Shown here: positions 54,189 through 62,944 of the stretch, piece after piece
How the letters are laid out: each line of letters opens with the position of its first letter
How positions within the stretch are numbered: the stretch's first letter is position 1
The notes under the pieces: generated by a model
Databases searched by the model: none
What the model was told of the DNA's origin: nothing
What the model saw: the letters and a program-made list of their open reading frames with translations, nothing else
Program-made: the position numbers and the translations under genes
Source of the DNA: CAISIP01 sp031396205
Lineage (GTDB): Bacteria; Pseudomonadota; Gammaproteobacteria; Burkholderiales; Burkholderiaceae_C
NCBI GenBank assembly: GCA_031396205.1
Contig: JANNKH010000117.1
Location: 44,280-108,279 of the forward strand
Direction: 5' to 3'
DNA length: 64,000 nucleotides

Positions 54189-55541
54189 TCAGGCCGTCTC
54201 GCGTAGCGCATCGCCCAGCGCGTTGATCAGGCTGTCGATCTCGGATTTCTCGATGATGAACGGCGGTGCGAGCTGGATCGTGTCGCCACCGTAGCGCACA
54301 TAGAAACCTTTTTCCAGGCATTTCATCGCGATCTGGTACGGACGCTTGCCGGGCTCACCGGGCACTGCGTCGATGGTGAAACCTGCCGCCAGGCCGTAGT
54401 TGCGGATGTCGGTGACGTACTTCACGCCCTTGAGGCTGTGCACCGCCTGCTCGAAATACGGCGCCAGGCCCTTGACGCGGCCGATCATGTCTTCCTTCAC
54501 CAGCACGTCCAGCGCGGCCACTCCGGCGGCGCAGGCCACAGGGTGCGCGGAGTAGGTGTAGCCGTGGACGAACTCCAGCATGTAGTCGGGGCCACCGGCC
54601 GCCATGAAGGTGTCATAGATATCCTTCTTGGCCACCACCGCACCCAGCGGCTGGGCGCCGTTGGTCACCTGTTTGGCAATGTTCAGGATGTCGGGCGTGA
54701 CGCCAAAAGCTTCGGAACCGGTGTAGGCGCCGGCGCGGCCAAAGCCGGTGATGACCTCATCGAATATCAGCAGGATGTTGTTGGCCGTGCAGATCTCGCG
54801 CAAGCGCTGCAGATAGCCCACCGGCGGGATGATGACGCCGGCTGAACCCGAGAACGGCTCGACGATGACCGCCGCGATATTGGATGCATCGTGCAGCGCA
54901 ATCACCTTGAGCAATTCGTTCGCCAGTTCGACGCCGGTAGCGGGCATGCCGCGGGAGAACTCGTTGCCTGCCAGCAGGGTGTGCGGCAGGTGGTCGGCCT
55001 CGATCGCCTGACCAAAGGCCTTGCGGTTGGCCACGATGCCGCCCACCGAGATGCCGCCGAAGTTCACGCCGTGATAACCCTTCTCGCGCCCGATGAAGCG
55101 GGTTTTGCTGGCCTGGCCCTTGGTGCGCCAGTAGGCGCGCGCCATCTTGAGCGAGGTATCGGCGCTCTCCGAACCCGATCCGGTAAAGAACACATAGTCC
55201 AGCCCCTCGGGCGTGAGTTCCTTGATCTTGTTGGCCAGCTCGAACGACAGCGGGTGGCCATACTGGAATGCCGGCGAATAGTCCAGCGTCGCGACCTGGC
55301 GGCTTACCGCCTCGATGATCTCGCGCCGCGCGTGGCCTAGGCCGCAGCACCACAGGCCCGACAGGCCATCCAGGATCTTGCGGCCATTGCTGTCAGTGTA
55401 ATAACAGCCTTCGGCACTGACGATCATGCGCGGGTTGGACTTGAAATTGCGGTTGCCGGTATAGGGCATCCAGTGCGGCTCCAGCCAGGCGGCATCAAGG
55501 CGCACGGCGGGCGACAGATGGTGGGCGTCGTTCAGGTTCAT
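54189..55541 (-). CDS. Omega-amino acid:pyruvate aminotransferase
   Basis: A 450-residue class-III PLP aminotransferase. Opening WMPYTGNRNFKSNPRMI, FFTGSGSESADTSLKMA, the PLP phosphate loop and Asp in LLIFDEVITGFGRAGA, and the PLP lysine in NIAKQVTNGAQPLGAV match omega-amino-acid (beta-alanine) pyruvate aminotransferase, which turns beta-alanine plus pyruvate into malonate semialdehyde plus alanine. mmsA lies 174 bp downstream and would process that product. The divergent LysR gene is a probable regulator. Alternative amine substrates (for example aminoethyl compounds) are possible. Confidence 0.9.
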   Translation of the reverse strand: MNLNDAHHLSPAVRLDAAWLEPHWMPYTGNRNFKSNPRMIVSAEGCYYTDSNGRKILDGLSGLWCCGLGHARREIIEAVSRQVATLDYSPAFQYGHPLSFELANKIKELTPEGLDYVFFTGSGSESADTSLKMARAYWRTKGQASKTRFIGREKGYHGVNFGGISVGGIVANRKAFGQAIEADHLPHTLLAGNEFSRGMPATGVELANELLKVIALHDASNIAAVIVEPFSGSAGVIIPPVGYLQRLREICTANNILLIFDEVITGFGRAGAYTGSEAFGVTPDILNIAKQVTNGAQPLGAVVAKKDIYDTFMAAGGPDYMLEFVHGYTYSAHPVACAAGVAALDVLVKEDMIGRVKGLAPYFEQAVHSLKGVKYVTDIRNYGLAAGFTIDAVPGEPGKRPYQIAMKCLEKGFYVRYGGDTIQLAPPFIIEKSEIDSLINALGDALRETA

Positions 55542-55648
55542 GGTGGTTTCTCCGGCGGTTGGCAGACACGAAACGGTGGGGAAAAGCGGATTGTGGCCCC
55601 TCTGTTACTCTTATGAATGCCTAAATATCACCATTCAGTTGCCAGCAT

Positions 55649-56584
55649 ATGCAAGTAAAGAGCCACGCAGTCCTGGGCCAGTTCGGCGACATGGACCTGC
55701 GCCTGCTACGGGTGTTCAAGACGGTTGTGGACTGCGGCGGCATGGCGGCGGCCGAACTCGAGCTCAATATCGGTACGTCGACCATCAGCCGCCATGTCAA
55801 GGACCTCGAAGTGCGGCTGGCCATGACGCTGTGCCGGCGCGGTCGTGGTGGTTTCTCGCTCACCGCCGAAGGTGAGCAAATCTACGCCGAGACCCTGCGC
55901 CTGTTGGCGTCGACCGAGGCTTTTCGTGCCAGCGTGGACGGGATCCATCGGCGCCTGGGCGGGGAACTCCACGTGGCAGTGTTCGACAAGACCGCGACCA
56001 ATCCCGAAGCCCATATCGGCGCGGCGATTGCGCTGTTCTGCGACCAGGCGCCCGATGTTGCGCTGAACCTGCATGTGGCGCCCATCAACGCGATCGAGCG
56101 CGGTGTCATCGATGGCCGGTTTCAGGTCGGCGTCATTCCGGGCCACCGCAGCTCGGACAGCCTGGTCTATGACACGCTGTTCGACGAAACCATGCTGCTG
56201 TATTGCGGCGCCACGCACGCGCTGTTTGGCGACGACGACAGCGGCCTGGACTGGGATGCGCTGGCACCGCACCGATTCGCCGGCCTGGGCTACCACTCAC
56301 CCAACATGGAAATCAGCCAGCAGATGCGGCTGACCCGCCAGGCCACCGCTTTCGACCAGGAAGCCATTGCGACCCTGGTCTTGTCGGGACGCTTCCTGGG
56401 TTTTCTGCCGGACCACTACGCGGCCGGATTTGTGCGACGGCAGCTCATGCGCCCGCTGCAACCCGCGCTTTTTCGTTACCTATGCCAGTTCCTGGCCATC
56501 GTACGGCGATCGCCGGAGCCCTCGCGCGCCGCGCGGGTGTTTCAGGCCTGCCTGCAGCAGGCGCACAAGGGAAAAACGCAGTAA
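55649..56584 (+). CDS. LysR-family transcriptional regulator
   Basis: A 311-residue LysR regulator. HTH at about residues 15-75 (FKTVVDCGGMAAAELELNIGTSTISRHVKDLEVRLAMTLCRRG), then an effector domain. It lies divergently 107 bp from the aminotransferase gene, so it probably controls the beta-alanine genes, and 261 bp before phnS2. The phonetic resemblance to phosphonate-cluster LysR proteins is not enough to assign it. Start at 55649 is the first ATG; an internal MDLRLLRVF at residue 15 is a serious alternative because most LysR proteins begin there. Confidence 0.88.
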   Translation: MQVKSHAVLGQFGDMDLRLLRVFKTVVDCGGMAAAELELNIGTSTISRHVKDLEVRLAMTLCRRGRGGFSLTAEGEQIYAETLRLLASTEAFRASVDGIHRRLGGELHVAVFDKTATNPEAHIGAAIALFCDQAPDVALNLHVAPINAIERGVIDGRFQVGVIPGHRSSDSLVYDTLFDETMLLYCGATHALFGDDDSGLDWDALAPHRFAGLGYHSPNMEISQQMRLTRQATAFDQEAIATLVLSGRFLGFLPDHYAAGFVRRQLMRPLQPALFRYLCQFLAIVRRSPEPSRAARVFQACLQQAHKGKTQ

Positions 56585-56845
56585 CAGCCAACGCGGGTCT
56601 ACGGGTAAATCCTGCCTGCGGCCCGCGCGCACGCGCGTATGCTGATGGCGCGACAAGCGCAGTCGACTGTCGTTGGCGACCCGTGTAAACTGTTTTTTGT
56701 AAATTGTTGACAATCTGTTTTAACGGCCTGACACTGACCCTGGGGCGGATTGTGTAACGCCCTTGTCACCGACTGTTCATACAGTGTGTAACCCGTGCCG
56801 GCTTGCCCGGGAACCATCGATCCAACTGGAAAAGGAGTTCTCACC

Positions 56846-57886
56846 ATGTTCAAACCCACCGTCCGCAAGTTGCTGCAAGGCGCGGCGGCTATTGCGGTTA
56901 CCGCGCTCTTGGCCGTTCCTGCACTGGCCCAGAAAACCAAACTCACGGTCTACACCGCGCTCGAGAATGACCAGTTGGGCTCCTACAAACAGGCGTTCGA
57001 AGCGGCCCATAACGACGTCGAGATCGCCTGGGTACGCGACTCCACCGGTGTCATCACCGCACGCCTGCTGGCTGAAAAGGACAATCCCCGCGCCGACGTG
57101 ATCTGGGGCCTGGGTGCATCGAGCATCGCCTTGTTTGACTCAATGGGCATGCTGCAGGGCTACACCCCCAAGGGGGCGGACCAGATCAAGCCCGCGTTCA
57201 GGAGCGACAAGAACCCGGCCATGTGGACCGGCATGGATGCCTGGCTGGCGGTGATGTGTTTCAACACGATCGAAGGCGGCAAGAAAAATCTGCCCAAGCC
57301 GGCGTCCTGGTCCGACCTGACCAACCCGGTGTACAAAGATGCGATCGTGATGCCGAATCCGGCATCCTCGGGCACGGGTTACCAGGCGGTCTATGCATGG
57401 CTGCAGATCATGGGGGAAAAAGCCGGCTGGGAGTTCATGGACAAGCTGCACCAGAACGTCGCGGTCTACACCCATTCCGGCTCGGCTCCGTGCGTGCAGG
57501 CCGCCAAGGGCGAGCGCGTGATCGGCATCGGCTTTGACATGCGCGGCGCGAAAGAAAAAACCGGCGGCGCGCCGATCGACATCATCCTGGCCAAGGAGGG
57601 CGCACCGTGGGACATGGAAGCCACGGCCATCGTCAAGGGCACCAAGAGCATGGCAGCAGCGCAGAAGCTGGCCGACTTTGCAATCAGCAAGGGCGCCTAT
57701 GAGATGTACGGCAAGCACTACGCCATCGTCGGATACCCCGGCATGAATCCGGCGCCGCCAAACTATCCGCCTAGCGCAGACGCGGCGATGGTGAAGATCG
57801 ACCTGTCCAAGATGGGTGCCGACCGCGCCAGGATCCTGGCCGAATGGACCAAGCGCTACGACGGCAAGTCAGCTCCAAAAAGCTGA
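56846..57886 (+). CDS. phnS2: 2-Aminoethylphosphonate-type ABC transporter binding protein
   Basis: A 346-residue periplasmic binding protein of the iron/AEP-binding (SBP-1/6-like) group. Signal peptide LLQGAAAIAVTALLAVPALAQ; mature start KTKLTVYTALENDQLGSYKQAF is typical of the putative AEP-binding PhnS2. Further motifs: ADVIWGLGASSIALFDSMG, NPASSGTGYQAVYAW and ATAIVKGTKSMAAAQ. AAAAGGAG (56830-56836) is a strong ribosome-binding site. First of the phnS2-phnT2-phnU2 operon; AEP is the likely ligand, but other phosphonates, spermidine-like or iron-complex ligands exist in the family. Confidence 0.85.
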   Translation: MFKPTVRKLLQGAAAIAVTALLAVPALAQKTKLTVYTALENDQLGSYKQAFEAAHNDVEIAWVRDSTGVITARLLAEKDNPRADVIWGLGASSIALFDSMGMLQGYTPKGADQIKPAFRSDKNPAMWTGMDAWLAVMCFNTIEGGKKNLPKPASWSDLTNPVYKDAIVMPNPASSGTGYQAVYAWLQIMGEKAGWEFMDKLHQNVAVYTHSGSAPCVQAAKGERVIGIGFDMRGAKEKTGGAPIDIILAKEGAPWDMEATAIVKGTKSMAAAQKLADFAISKGAYEMYGKHYAIVGYPGMNPAPPNYPPSADAAMVKIDLSKMGADRARILAEWTKRYDGKSAPKS

Positions 57887-57920
57887 GCCCTCCGCCTATC
57901 GAAACCTAACCCGACAGGTG

Positions 57921-57945
57921 CAACGCCCGGTCGTACCGGGCGTTG
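57921..57945 (+). other. Perfect stem-loop between phnS2 and phnT2
   Basis: CAACGCCCGG (57921-57930) and CCGGGCGTTG (57936-57945) form a 10-bp stem with a 5-nt loop. There is no T run, so rather than stopping transcription it may protect the 3' end of the phnS2 message, giving more binding protein than ATPase and permease, as is common in ABC operons. Confidence 0.7.
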
Positions 57946-57961
57946 CAGTCCGAGCGCGACC

Positions 57962-59074
57962 ATGAAACCTCCAGCCACCGAAACGGCAGTATCGCCTTAC
58001 CTGCGGATCGAGCGGCTCAAGAAGCAGTTCGGCAATTTCTGGGCTCTCAAGGACATCTCGCTGGAGGTCTTTCCCGGCGAGTTCGTCTGCTTCCTGGGCC
58101 CCTCCGGCTGTGGCAAGACCACCTTGCTGCGCGCCGTTGCCGGGCTCGACATCCAGACCTCGGGCCGGATCTTCCAGGCCGACAAGGAAATATCCAATCT
58201 GCCGGCGTCGCAGCGCGATTTCGGCATCGTGTTCCAGTCCTATGCGCTGTTTCCCAATCTGACGGTCGCCGACAACGTCGGATACGGGCTGGTCAGCCGG
58301 CGCCTGCCCAAGGTCGAGATCGCCACCCGCGTGGCGGACCTGCTGCGCCTGGTCGGCCTGCCCGATTCCGGCCCCAAATACCCGGCCCAACTATCGGGCG
58401 GCATGCAGCAACGCGTGGCGCTGGCGCGGGCGCTGGCCCTGTCCCCGGGCCTGTTGCTGCTCGACGAGCCACTCAGTGCACTGGACGCGCGGGTGCGCGC
58501 CTACCTGCGGCTGGAAATTCGCCATCTGCACAAGCGCCTGGGCGTGACCACCATCATGGTCACGCACGACCAGGAAGAAGCACTGACCATGGCAGATCGC
58601 ATCGTGGTCATGAACCAAGGTGTGATCGAACAGGTCGGCACGCCGCTGGAGGTCTATCGCACGCCCAGCAGCGCGTTTGTTGCCGATTTCGTCGGCAAAA
58701 CCAACCTGCTGCACGGTGTGGTCGTCAGGCCGGGCCTGGTACGCTACGGCGCGATGGACCTGAGTTGCGACCTCGATATCAAGCCCGGACCGGGCAGCGA
58801 CGTCACCCTGGCCATCCGCCCGGAAGACGTGGTGGTGCGCAACGTCGACGCCAAGGCTGAAAATACCTTTGCAGTACGGGTGACCGAGATGGAATTCCTG
58901 GGGTCGTTCTGCCGGGTCGGCCTGGCCCTCAACGGCAATGACAAGCCGGCACTGCTGGCCGATTTCTCCATCAACACGGTACGCGACCTGGCCATCGCCG
59001 AAGGGATGGAAATGCTGGTCGGCCTGCCCAGCGAGCGCATCCGGGTGTTCCCGGGCGCGCCCAAACAGCCGTGA
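57962..59074 (+). CDS. phnT2: 2-Aminoethylphosphonate-type ABC transporter ATP-binding protein
   Basis: A 370-residue ABC ATPase. Walker A LGPSGCGKTT (residues 45-54), Q-loop FQSYALFPNLT, signature LSGGMQQRVALARAL, Walker B LLLLDEPLSALD and switch His in VTHDQEEALTMADRI. The C-terminal TOBE-like part is about 240-370. Of the PotA/PhnT type. It is followed by the permease gene with a 4-bp overlap (GTGA at 59071-59074) and supplies energy for the importer. Confidence 0.9.
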   Translation: MKPPATETAVSPYLRIERLKKQFGNFWALKDISLEVFPGEFVCFLGPSGCGKTTLLRAVAGLDIQTSGRIFQADKEISNLPASQRDFGIVFQSYALFPNLTVADNVGYGLVSRRLPKVEIATRVADLLRLVGLPDSGPKYPAQLSGGMQQRVALARALALSPGLLLLDEPLSALDARVRAYLRLEIRHLHKRLGVTTIMVTHDQEEALTMADRIVVMNQGVIEQVGTPLEVYRTPSSAFVADFVGKTNLLHGVVVRPGLVRYGAMDLSCDLDIKPGPGSDVTLAIRPEDVVVRNVDAKAENTFAVRVTEMEFLGSFCRVGLALNGNDKPALLADFSINTVRDLAIAEGMEMLVGLPSERIRVFPGAPKQP

Positions 59075-60780
59075 CACAGGCGCTTGCAAGCGCGGCGGCC
59101 AACATCCCGCCCACCCGGCGTCGGCTCGACCGCGACGATTGGCTGATGCGTGGCGGCATCTGCCTGATGATCGGCTGGCTGAGCCTGACATTGATACTGC
59201 CGTTGTGGTGGCTGCTGTCCAAGAGTTTCCAGAACCAGAACGGCGATTTTGTCGGTCTGGCGAACTACATCCAGTACTTCTCGACGCCCGCGCTGTTCGC
59301 CTCGGTCTGGAACAGCCTGTTCATCGCGCTGCTGTCCACCGCCATTGTGCTGCCGTTGGCCTTCACCTATGCGTACGCGCTGCAGCGCAGTTGCATGCGC
59401 TGGAAGGGCATGTTCCAGGCGCTGGCGCTGATCCCGATCCTGGCGCCCTCGCTGTTGCCGGCGATCTCGCTGATCTACCTTTTCGGCAACCAGGGCTTCC
59501 TCAAGGAATGGATGTTGGGCGCCCAGATCTACGGTCCGATCGGCATCGTGATCTCACAGGTGTTCTACTGCTTCCCGCACGCGCTGATGATCCTGCTGGC
59601 GGCCTTGTCGCTGGCCGATTCGCGGCTGTACGAGGCCGCTGATGCACTGGGCGCATCCAAGACGCGGGTGTTTTTTACCGTCACGTTGCCGGGAGCCAAG
59701 TACGGTGTCATCAGCGCCGGCTTTGTGGTGTTCACGCTGGTGATGACCGACTTCGGTATCGCCAAGGTGATTGGCGGGCGCTTCAACGTGCTGGCCACCG
59801 ACATCTTCAAGCAGGTGATCGGGCAGCAGAATTTCGAGATGGGCGCGGTGGTTGGCTTTGTGCTGCTGATCCCGGCTGTTGTCGCCTTCATGGCCGATCG
59901 CATCATCCAGCGGCGCCAGGTGGCCCTGCTGTCGGCCCGTGCCGTGCCGCTGATCCCCAAGCCCGATAGGGGTCGCGATAACGGCTTGCTCATTTTTTGC
60001 GCAGTCATCGGCGGCCTGATCTTCGTATTGCTGGCCATGGCGGTATGGGCCTCTTTTGTCACGCGCTGGCCATACAACCTGGCGCTCACGCTCAAGAACT
60101 ACGCCTTTGGCGAATTCGATACCGATGGCTGGTCGGCCTACACCAACTCGGTCCAGATGGCAGCCTGGACCGCGGCCATAGGCACACTGGTCATTTTTGT
60201 CGGCGCCTACCTGCTCGAGAAGACACGCACTTTCGCCTTCGGCCGCGCGATTGCGCAGTTCATGGCCATGCTGCCAATGGCGGTTCCCGGTCTGGTGCTG
60301 GGCCTGGCCTACATCTTCTTCTTCAACGCCAAGGGCAACCCGTTAGGATTCATCTATGCCACGATGGCGATCCTGGTGGTCAACTCGGTCACCCACTTCT
60401 ACACCGTCAGCCACCTGACTGCGACCACTGCGCTCAAGCAATTGGACCATGAATTCGAGGCGGTGTCGGCCTCGCTCAGGGTGTCGCTGTTGCGCACCAT
60501 GACCCGCGTCTCGATACCGGTATGCCTGCCGGCGGTGCTCGACATCAGCATCTACCTGTTCGTCAACGCCATGACCACCGTATCGGCGGTGATCTTCCTG
60601 TACTCCACCGACACCAAGCTGGCTGCCGTGACCATCATCAACATGGACGAGTCCGGCTTCACCGCCGCAGCGGCGGCGATGGCAGTGGCCATCGTTGCCA
60701 CGTCAGCCAGCGTGAAGATCGCGCACCTGCTGATCACCCGCAGGCTGGAGCGCCGGACACAGGCTTGGCGCCGGCGCTGA
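59071..60780 (+). CDS. phnU2: Fused ABC permease of the AEP transporter
   Basis: A 569-residue membrane protein in which two permease domains are fused: first at about 25-285, second at about 305-560, each with six helices. Two EAA loops are seen, YEAADALGASKTRVFFTVTL (about 190-210) and FEAVSASLRVSLLRTMTRVS (about 460-480). Such a fused permease is characteristic of PhnU2-type and iron-type (FbpB-like) importers, replacing separate PhnU and PhnV. Start is GTG at 59071, overlapping the ATPase stop. Confidence 0.9.
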   Translation: MTQALASAAANIPPTRRRLDRDDWLMRGGICLMIGWLSLTLILPLWWLLSKSFQNQNGDFVGLANYIQYFSTPALFASVWNSLFIALLSTAIVLPLAFTYAYALQRSCMRWKGMFQALALIPILAPSLLPAISLIYLFGNQGFLKEWMLGAQIYGPIGIVISQVFYCFPHALMILLAALSLADSRLYEAADALGASKTRVFFTVTLPGAKYGVISAGFVVFTLVMTDFGIAKVIGGRFNVLATDIFKQVIGQQNFEMGAVVGFVLLIPAVVAFMADRIIQRRQVALLSARAVPLIPKPDRGRDNGLLIFCAVIGGLIFVLLAMAVWASFVTRWPYNLALTLKNYAFGEFDTDGWSAYTNSVQMAAWTAAIGTLVIFVGAYLLEKTRTFAFGRAIAQFMAMLPMAVPGLVLGLAYIFFFNAKGNPLGFIYATMAILVVNSVTHFYTVSHLTATTALKQLDHEFEAVSASLRVSLLRTMTRVSIPVCLPAVLDISIYLFVNAMTTVSAVIFLYSTDTKLAAVTIINMDESGFTAAAAAMAVAIVATSASVKIAHLLITRRLERRTQAWRRR

Positions 60781-60987
60781 ACGGTAATCGGGGCGGCGGC
60801 CTTGCCATGCCGCCGCACGCCCGACCCAAGGCCGGGGACGCCGCGGCGGCAAAGGGTCCTACCCGCGACCGGCCGTTGCTCCTGCGGCGATGCCGAATAC
60901 CGATGGCATCATGGCTGCTTTCCCACGAACCGTCCATGCCATGCTGAACCTGCGACCCGCCAACGCCTGCCGCCCGGCAAGTCAGCC

Positions 60988-62910
60988 ATGAACACTGCCG
61001 CGGTTGCGCTGCAACAGGCGCAGCTGACGCCGCACGGCATGGCCATGTTGGGGTTTGCGGTCACGGTTTTCGCGGTGTTCATCTGGGACCGCTGGCCGGT
61101 TGCGACGGTGAGCCTGGCCGTGCTGGCGCTCATTCCGCTGGGGTTCGTGCTGGCGCCGCTGGCCGGCGTGGACGGGCTGGTCGACCCGTTGCGGTTCTTA
61201 GCCGGGCTGGGCCATCCCGCTTTGGTGGCGATCTGTGCGCTGATGGTACTGGGCAATGCGCTGGTGGTGACCGGCGCTTTGGAGCCCGCTGCGCGACGCT
61301 TGTCGGGCTGGGTGACACAAAGGCCCAGGCTCGCACTGCTGGCGGTACTGCTGGGCGCAGCCGGTGTCAGCGGCCTGATCAACGACACCCCGTTGGTGGT
61401 GTTGCTGATCCCGTTGATCCTGGCGGCGGCCGCGCGGGCGCGGGTGTCGGCCGGCGCGATGCTGTTGCCGATGAACTACGCGGTACTGATCGGCGGCATG
61501 GCCACGACGATCGGCACCTCGACCAACCTGATCGTGGTGGCGCTGGCCGCCGGCCTGGGCGTTACCGGTCTGGGCATGTTCAGCTTCACCGGCATCGTTG
61601 CGGCGGCCGCGGTGCCGGCATTGTTGTACCTGTGGCTGGCCGCGCCACGGCTGTTGGCGCATGTACAGCCGCGCTCGGAGGAGCTGTCGGAGCAGGTGTT
61701 CGACGCCGAACTCAGCATCACCGAAGGAAGTTTGTTCGAGGGTCAGACGCTCAGCGAGGCCTTTGGCGCCAGCGCGCACCGGCTGCAACTGGTCGAGTTG
61801 CGGCGCAACAGGCTGGCCATCGTCAAGCTGCCCTCGGTCACGCTGCGGGCCGGCGACACGCTCGTGGTACAGGGAACCGCGCGCGACCTCAAGGACCTGG
61901 AGGCGACCCTCGACGCGCCATTGCACAGCCTGCGCGAGGATGCCGTGCAGGGCCGGTCGCCCGGCAAAGCCAAGATCGAGAACGACGGCGGGGGCAGCAA
62001 CAGGGACAGAGACATGGAAACCTCCGCAAAGCCTGCCGAAGCCGTCCCATCGGCGGTTGTGGCACAGCTGGTGGTCGTCAACGAATCGCCGCTGGTGCGT
62101 CGCACGGTGCGCCAGGAGCGGCTGGCCGAGCACTATGGTGTCATCGTCGTGGGCTTGCGCCCGCGCACCAAACCCGGTACCTGGGAGCGCCAGAGCCTGG
62201 CCGACCGCACCATCCGCGGCGGCGACATCCTGTTGCTGCAGGGCAAAAACGAGGACATCGCCAAGGTTCAGCGCGACGGGTATGGCCTGTTGCTGGACGC
62301 ACGTTACATGCTGCCGCGTCAGGACAAGGCCTGGATCGCGCTGGTCGTGATGGCCGCGGTGGTGCTGCTGGCCGCAACCAAGGCGCTGCCGATCGCACTG
62401 GCCGCGCTGGCCGGTGTGTTCGTGCTGTTGTTGGCGCGTTGCCTGTCGTGGGAGGACGTGTCGCATTCGCTATCGGTCAAAGTCATCTTGCTGGTGGCGT
62501 CGAGTCTGGCGCTGGGTGATGCGCTGAGCGTGACCGGCGCAACCGCGTGGGCCGCGCACCAGTTGGCCGGCTTGTCGGGTGCGCTGGGCCCGACCTGGCT
62601 GCTGGTGCTGTTGATGGGTCTGATGGGGCTGCTGACGAATTTCGTGTCCAACAATGCCGCGGCGGCGATCGGCACCCCGCTCGGGGTGGAGCTGGCGCGC
62701 TCGCTGGGCGTGCCGGCCGAGCCGTTCGTGCTGGCCGTGTTGTTCGGCTGCAACCTGTGCTACGTCACGCCGATGGGTTACCAGACCAACCTGCTGGTGA
62801 TGAACGCCGGTGGTTACCGCTTCACTGACTTCGTGCGGGTTGGCACGCCGCTGTTCCTGTTAATGTGGGCCAGCCTGTCGTATGGCCTGATCTGGCAATA
62901 CGGCCTGTAG
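60988..62910 (+). CDS. SLC13/DASS-type permease with RCK_C (TrkA-C) domains
   Basis: A 640-residue permease of the CitMHS/SLC13-like group. About 12 helices are split by a cytoplasmic block (about residues 225-435) with two TrkA-C-like domains: ISITEGSLFEGQTLSEAFG with VTLRAGDTLVVQG, and SPLVRRTVRQERLAEHYGV with IRGGDILLLQG. The membrane motif IGTSTNLIV and the matching second-half VTPMGYQTNLLVM are typical of Na+-coupled di-carboxylate or sulfate transporters. A polar linker lies between the two RCK_C domains. Ion and substrate are unknown. It starts 207 bp after phnU2 and is probably a separate unit. Confidence 0.88.
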   Translation: MNTAAVALQQAQLTPHGMAMLGFAVTVFAVFIWDRWPVATVSLAVLALIPLGFVLAPLAGVDGLVDPLRFLAGLGHPALVAICALMVLGNALVVTGALEPAARRLSGWVTQRPRLALLAVLLGAAGVSGLINDTPLVVLLIPLILAAAARARVSAGAMLLPMNYAVLIGGMATTIGTSTNLIVVALAAGLGVTGLGMFSFTGIVAAAAVPALLYLWLAAPRLLAHVQPRSEELSEQVFDAELSITEGSLFEGQTLSEAFGASAHRLQLVELRRNRLAIVKLPSVTLRAGDTLVVQGTARDLKDLEATLDAPLHSLREDAVQGRSPGKAKIENDGGGSNRDRDMETSAKPAEAVPSAVVAQLVVVNESPLVRRTVRQERLAEHYGVIVVGLRPRTKPGTWERQSLADRTIRGGDILLLQGKNEDIAKVQRDGYGLLLDARYMLPRQDKAWIALVVMAAVVLLAATKALPIALAALAGVFVLLLARCLSWEDVSHSLSVKVILLVASSLALGDALSVTGATAWAAHQLAGLSGALGPTWLLVLLMGLMGLLTNFVSNNAAAAIGTPLGVELARSLGVPAEPFVLAVLFGCNLCYVTPMGYQTNLLVMNAGGYRFTDFVRVGTPLFLLMWASLSYGLIWQYGL

Positions 62911-62944
62911 CGATCGTGTGTCGCCGGCACACTGCCGCTCGGCA

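Noticed and set aside
56772..56785. ACTGTTCATACAGT before phnS2 as a LexA box
   Set aside because: The arms are 5 bp apart by 4 bp, while proteobacterial LexA boxes need CTGT-N8-ACAG spacing; left unassigned.
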